From NCBI GenBank assembly GCA_003557765.1, contig PWNO01000079.1, forward strand, positions 1 through 58,666: a DNA stretch of 58,666 nt, read 5' to 3'. Origin of the DNA: Bacteroidales bacterium (GTDB lineage Bacteria; Bacteroidota; Bacteroidia; Bacteroidales; UBA7960). A program made the translations under genes and the position numbers. The notes beneath the pieces were generated by a model, which made no database searches, was not told where the DNA came from, and was given only the letters and a program-made list of their open reading frames with translations. How positions within the stretch are numbered: position 1 is the stretch's first letter; each line of letters begins with the position of its first letter. Below are positions 56,032 through 58,666 of the stretch, piece by piece.

Positions 56032-57261
56032 TTATAAATAATCCTCATCCGTTTTTTCCAGTTTGACAAAAGGTGCTACGGCTCTGTGGTATATCCCATG
56101 CATGAAAGCAATTGCCATGCCATAGTTGGTCACCGGTACGCCGGCATCCACGGCATCTTTCAGGCGGCTTTTGATCTGTTTCTGAGTGATCATGCAACCT
56201 CCGCATTGCACGACCAGGGCATACGCATTAACCGGCCTGGGCAGATCTGACAATCCAGCCACCACCTCATAATCAAGTTTCTTTCCAGTATATTGATTCA
56301 TCCATCTTGGGATCTTGACCCGTCCGATGTCGTCGCAAGCCACATGATGCGTGCAAGACTCCAGGAGAAGCACCCGGTCGCCATCTTTGAGGTCATCGAT
56401 TTTTGGGGTCCCTATAAGGTAGTTCTCAAAATCGCCCTTGCGCCTGGCGAGCATGATGCTGAAGCTGGTCAGTGGTATGTCGGCAGGGATCGATGCATCG
56501 GCTTTCAGAAAAACCTGGGAATCTGTAACTACGAGGCTGGGCCGGGGTTGCAGCTTTTTCATCAGGGCATCCACCTCCCTCTCCTTCACCACCACAGCGA
56601 TGCAGTCGTTGTCGATGATGTCGCGGATGGCCTGCACCTGGGGCAGGATGAGTCGCCCTTCCGGCGCTTCGGTATCGATAGGTGTAATCAGTACGACCAG
56701 GTCACCGTAATTGAGCAGGTCACCAAGCAGGGAACTCGAGCGGTAGGCCGTTTCGGGCATGGCTTTCCGCAGTGTGGCAATGGCATCTTCCAAATTATTC
56801 GGATGCACAGCACAGAAAGATAACACGGTTGTCTGGTAGCTTTCTTCCAGGTATTTCCTGGTGGATGCGTTAAGCTCCTGTTGGTCCGATTTGTTATGAA
56901 AGATCACAAAAGGCACATTTTCCTGCTTGAAAGCCTCCACAAGCCGCATTTCAGCTTCATCAAATACATTGTTTGTGATTACCAGGACAGCGAGATCCAC
57001 TGTTTTCAGAGCTTTCAGGGATCGTCCGACGCGTTTTTCTCCGAGCTCGCCGATATCGTCGATACCCGCAGTGTCTACCAGGATTGCCGGGCCGATACCG
57101 GGTATTTCCATCGACTTACGCACCGGGTCAGTAGTTGTCCCTGGTACATCCGATACAATGGCGATGTCCTGTTGTGCCAAAGCATTAATCAGGGAGCTTT
57201 TGCCATTGTTGCGGCGTCCGAATATGCCGATATGGGGTTTGGATTCTCTGCCTTTGGCCAT
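56032..57261 (-). CDS. hydF: [FeFe]-hydrogenase maturation GTPase HydF
   Basis: Scaffold and GTPase that carries the diiron subcluster to apo-hydrogenase, 409 residues. The G domain has GRRNNGKS (15-22), the DTAG motif (63-66) and NKSD (123-126). The middle domain is a dimerisation region. The C-terminal cluster domain has C303 and H305 (CTH) and, 46 residues later, C353 and C356 in QCGGC. The histidine usually preceding the CxxC pair is glutamine (Q352). A perfect TATCTTTG promoter element lies 24 nt upstream of the ATG. It is the first gene of the hydF-hydE operon. Confidence 0.94.
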   Translation of the reverse strand: MAKGRESKPHIGIFGRRNNGKSSLINALAQQDIAIVSDVPGTTTDPVRKSMEIPGIGPAILVDTAGIDDIGELGEKRVGRSLKALKTVDLAVLVITNNVFDEAEMRLVEAFKQENVPFVIFHNKSDQQELNASTRKYLEESYQTTVLSFCAVHPNNLEDAIATLRKAMPETAYRSSSLLGDLLNYGDLVVLITPIDTEAPEGRLILPQVQAIRDIIDNDCIAVVVKEREVDALMKKLQPRPSLVVTDSQVFLKADASIPADIPLTSFSIMLARRKGDFENYLIGTPKIDDLKDGDRVLLLESCTHHVACDDIGRVKIPRWMNQYTGKKLDYEVVAGLSDLPRPVNAYALVVQCGGCMITQKQIKSRLKDAVDAGVPVTNYGMAIAFMHGIYHRAVAPFVKLEKTDEDYL

Positions 57262-57284
57262 GAGCGCATGTATTTAAATATGCA

Positions 57285-57292
57285 CAAAGATA
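57285..57292 (-). promoter_or_regulatory. Candidate -7 element for hydF-hydE (TATCTTTG)
   Basis: A perfect TAnnTTTG match on the minus strand, 24 nt upstream of the hydF ATG. A TTG occurs 26 nt further upstream, slightly too far. The leader would be about 17 nt. Confidence 0.5.
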
Positions 57293-57384
57293 GGAAAATA
57301 ACGCATCTGCAGAGGCTGCAAGAAGGTTTCCATCCCATGCTCTGTGAGCAGATTTGATGCCTGTTTTGAAGATTCCGGTATTGT

Positions 57385-58281
57385 TTATTTATCCAATTTT
57401 TCTTTCAACGTTTTGAAGCCGCCACCGAGCACTTCATTGGCTTCCAGCACCGTCATAAAAGCATCCGGATCGATGTCATGAATGAAATCCTGCAGAATGG
57501 CCACCTCCCTGCGTGTCACAGTAGTGAAAATAATCTTGTGATGTTTTCCGCCAAACATGCCTTCCCCTGTGATAAACGATCCCCTTCTTCCCATTTCGTG
57601 TACAAGTTTTTGTTGGATCTCCTCATACTTTTTGCTGATAATAAATAATGTTTTGTCGTAGTTGGGACCCTGCAGCACCACATCCACGATTTTTCCATAA
57701 ACAAAGATGAGGATCCAGGAATATAGCGGAATGCGCCAGTCGCCAAACACAAGGAGTCCCAGCAATACCACCAGGGAGTCAATGATAATCATGAGCTGTC
57801 CAACGGGCATGCTGCTGAAACGCCCGATGATCATAGCAAGCACATCCGACCCGCCTGTGGAAGCCCTGGCACGGAATATCAAACCCACGCCCAGCCCCAC
57901 CAAAAGGCCGCCAAACACAGCTGAAAGCAGCGCGTCGTCTTCAACCAAAGGTTCATATCCGGTAAAATATCCGCTCACATCCACCAATACGGCAATCAGC
58001 ACCAGGGTCATGAATGTTTTTACCCCAAATCGCGGGCCAAGGATCTTCAGGCCTGCTCCCAGCAAAATCATGTTGAACACCAGCGCCGTAACTCCCACAG
58101 GAAAGCCCAGCTGGTGATGCAGAATAATTGATATCCCATAGATCCCACCTGGCAAAATTTTGTAGGGGATGATAAAGTACACATATCCAAAGGTCAGGAT
58201 AATGGAACCCAGCAAAATGAAGGTGTAGGCCTTGAACCATTTTTTGCTGAATGGTTTTTCCTTGCTGATAAATGCCGCCAT
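57385..58281 (-). CDS. YitT family membrane protein (DUF161/DUF2179)
   Basis: A 298-residue protein with about five or six transmembrane helices (residues 17-200) and a C-terminal cytosolic DUF2179 domain. The helical part includes GGIYGISIILHHQLGFPVG and the GLGVGLIFRARASTGGSDVLA segment, which is typical of YitT proteins. The C-terminal part has the ITGEGMFGGKHHKIIFTTVTRRE stretch of DUF2179. Transport or regulatory function is not established for this family. It is a single gene with a well-formed promoter at 58307-58340. Confidence 0.9.
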   Translation of the reverse strand: MAAFISKEKPFSKKWFKAYTFILLGSIILTFGYVYFIIPYKILPGGIYGISIILHHQLGFPVGVTALVFNMILLGAGLKILGPRFGVKTFMTLVLIAVLVDVSGYFTGYEPLVEDDALLSAVFGGLLVGLGVGLIFRARASTGGSDVLAMIIGRFSSMPVGQLMIIIDSLVVLLGLLVFGDWRIPLYSWILIFVYGKIVDVVLQGPNYDKTLFIISKKYEEIQQKLVHEMGRRGSFITGEGMFGGKHHKIIFTTVTRREVAILQDFIHDIDPDAFMTVLEANEVLGGGFKTLKEKLDK

Positions 58282-58306
58282 AATGGGTTTCTTATGATTT
58301 GGAAAA

Positions 58307-58340
58307 CAAAAATAATTGTTTCACTCCATCGGCTGACAAA
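58307..58340 (-). promoter_or_regulatory. Promoter of the YitT-family gene (TTTG-N22-TATTTTTG)
   Basis: On the minus strand TTTG (58340-58337) and TATTTTTG (58314-58307) are 22 nt apart, within the Bacteroidetes -33/-7 range. The ATG follows 25 nt downstream of the -7 element. Confidence 0.55.
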
Positions 58341-58563
58341 AACAGACAACAAGATAAAAAATCGCAACTTCACAGAAGCCGGGGCGCCGCTGACTGATCA
58401 CGTGTAAACGTTCCATCTGCCGGATACTGATCTGATCTGAACAATATCAGTTTCGTTTTGTTTGAACTAAAAGATACAATGATCTGATTTTTTGCACAAT
58501 CTCTGAAAACCCAAGTGTGGTTTCTTCAGGGCATTGTCTTTTTTTTCCACAGCCGTGGAGCAT

Positions 58564-58583
58564 ATGAATCCTTCCGGATTCAT
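58564..58583 (+). promoter_or_regulatory. Leader hairpin upstream of the last gene
   Basis: ATGAATCC and GGATTCAT form an 8-bp perfect stem around TTCC. It ends 32 nt before the ATG at 58616. It may stabilise the transcript or form part of an operator. Confidence 0.4.
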
Positions 58584-58615
58584 TGATTGCAAACCAAACA
58601 AGAAAGGATGGAGTT

Positions 58616-58666
58616 ATGAAAACAAGTGTTTTGATCTTTTTGAGTCTGTTTACGATGAGTTTAACT
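58616..58666 (+). CDS. Start of an exported protein, truncated by the window end
   Basis: Only 17 codons are visible: MKTSVLIFLSLFTMSLT, a lysine followed by a hydrophobic core, as in a signal peptide. A purine-rich GGATGGAG lies just upstream of the ATG and may act as a ribosome binding site. The mature protein lies outside the window, so nothing can be said about its function. Confidence 0.5.
   Translation, partial: MKTSVLIFLSLFTMSLT

Larger units (their letters stand above)
58282..58615. other. Divergent intergenic region before the terminal gene
   Basis: About 334 nt between the YitT-family gene and the last, truncated gene. It carries the YitT promoter and an 8-bp hairpin at 58564-58583. 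No TAnnTTTG element for the plus-strand gene is obvious, and no coding sequence is seen. Confidence 0.4.

Overview
This window looks like a chromosomal segment of an anaerobic member of the Bacteroidota (Bacteroidetes), probably near Bacteroidales. Several features support that. A PorW/SprE-type lipoprotein and a secreted carboxypeptidase with a type IX secretion C-terminal domain are present. The F1Fo-ATP synthase operon lacks its beta and epsilon genes, as is common in this phylum. Many intergenic regions carry the Bacteroidetes -7 element TAnnTTTG. [FeFe]-hydrogenase maturases and a flavodiiron protein point to an anaerobic, hydrogen-metabolising life. I see no rRNA, tRNA, CRISPR array, insertion sequence or prophage; most of the content is ordinary core genome.

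Layout. 1-4.8 kb: tail of an AspT/YidE-type antiporter, a small FMN-barrel protein, then hpt-adk-obg (minus) and truA (plus). 4.8-11.4 kb: a minus-strand run ygeY-ygeW-amidase-AI-2E permease with an xdhC-type gene read divergently from it; this resembles part of the selenium-linked purine/ureide degradation cluster without its other members. 11.4-17.4 kb: bactofilin, a small four-helix membrane protein, and atpB-E-F-H-A-G. 17.5-24.7 kb: porW (minus) opposite M23 peptidase-dxr-rseP-rnz (plus). 24.7-26.6 kb: a three-copy 29-nt repeat, lipoate ligase and a protein built of 26-residue helical repeats. 26.8-29.6 kb: valS, with a leader that may encode a small membrane peptide overlapping the valS start. 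29.7-34.0 kb: flavin reductase-like gene, DUF6913-like gene, dapA and the T9SS-exported carboxypeptidase. 34.4-41.6 kb: MBL hydrolase, PagL-like barrel, orphan peptide-binding lipoprotein, purL and a lipoprotein alpha/beta hydrolase. 41.8-46.9 kb: lptF/G-type permease, two glycosyltransferases and ribBA, tightly packed or overlapping. 46.9-52.5 kb: tamB and tsaD, divergent with interlocked starts. 52.5-58.7 kb: flavodiiron protein plus a lipoprotein, hydF-hydE, a YitT-family protein and the first codons of a secreted protein.

Functional themes are envelope biogenesis (TamB, LptF/G, glycosyltransferases, RseP, M23, bactofilin, PorW, PagL-like barrel), energy metabolism (Fo plus F1 alpha/gamma/delta, HydE/HydF, flavodiiron protein), and housekeeping biosynthesis (Dxr, DapA, PurL, RibBA, Hpt, Adk). 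I found no clearly new multi-gene system. The most unusual points are the valS leader ORF, the missing conventional start codon of tamB, the partial ygeW/ygeY/xdhC module with a membrane-anchored amidase, a perfect inverted repeat upstream of the flavodiiron gene, and the tandem hairpin repeat between rnz and lplA. All functional calls are from reading motifs by eye; no database search was run.
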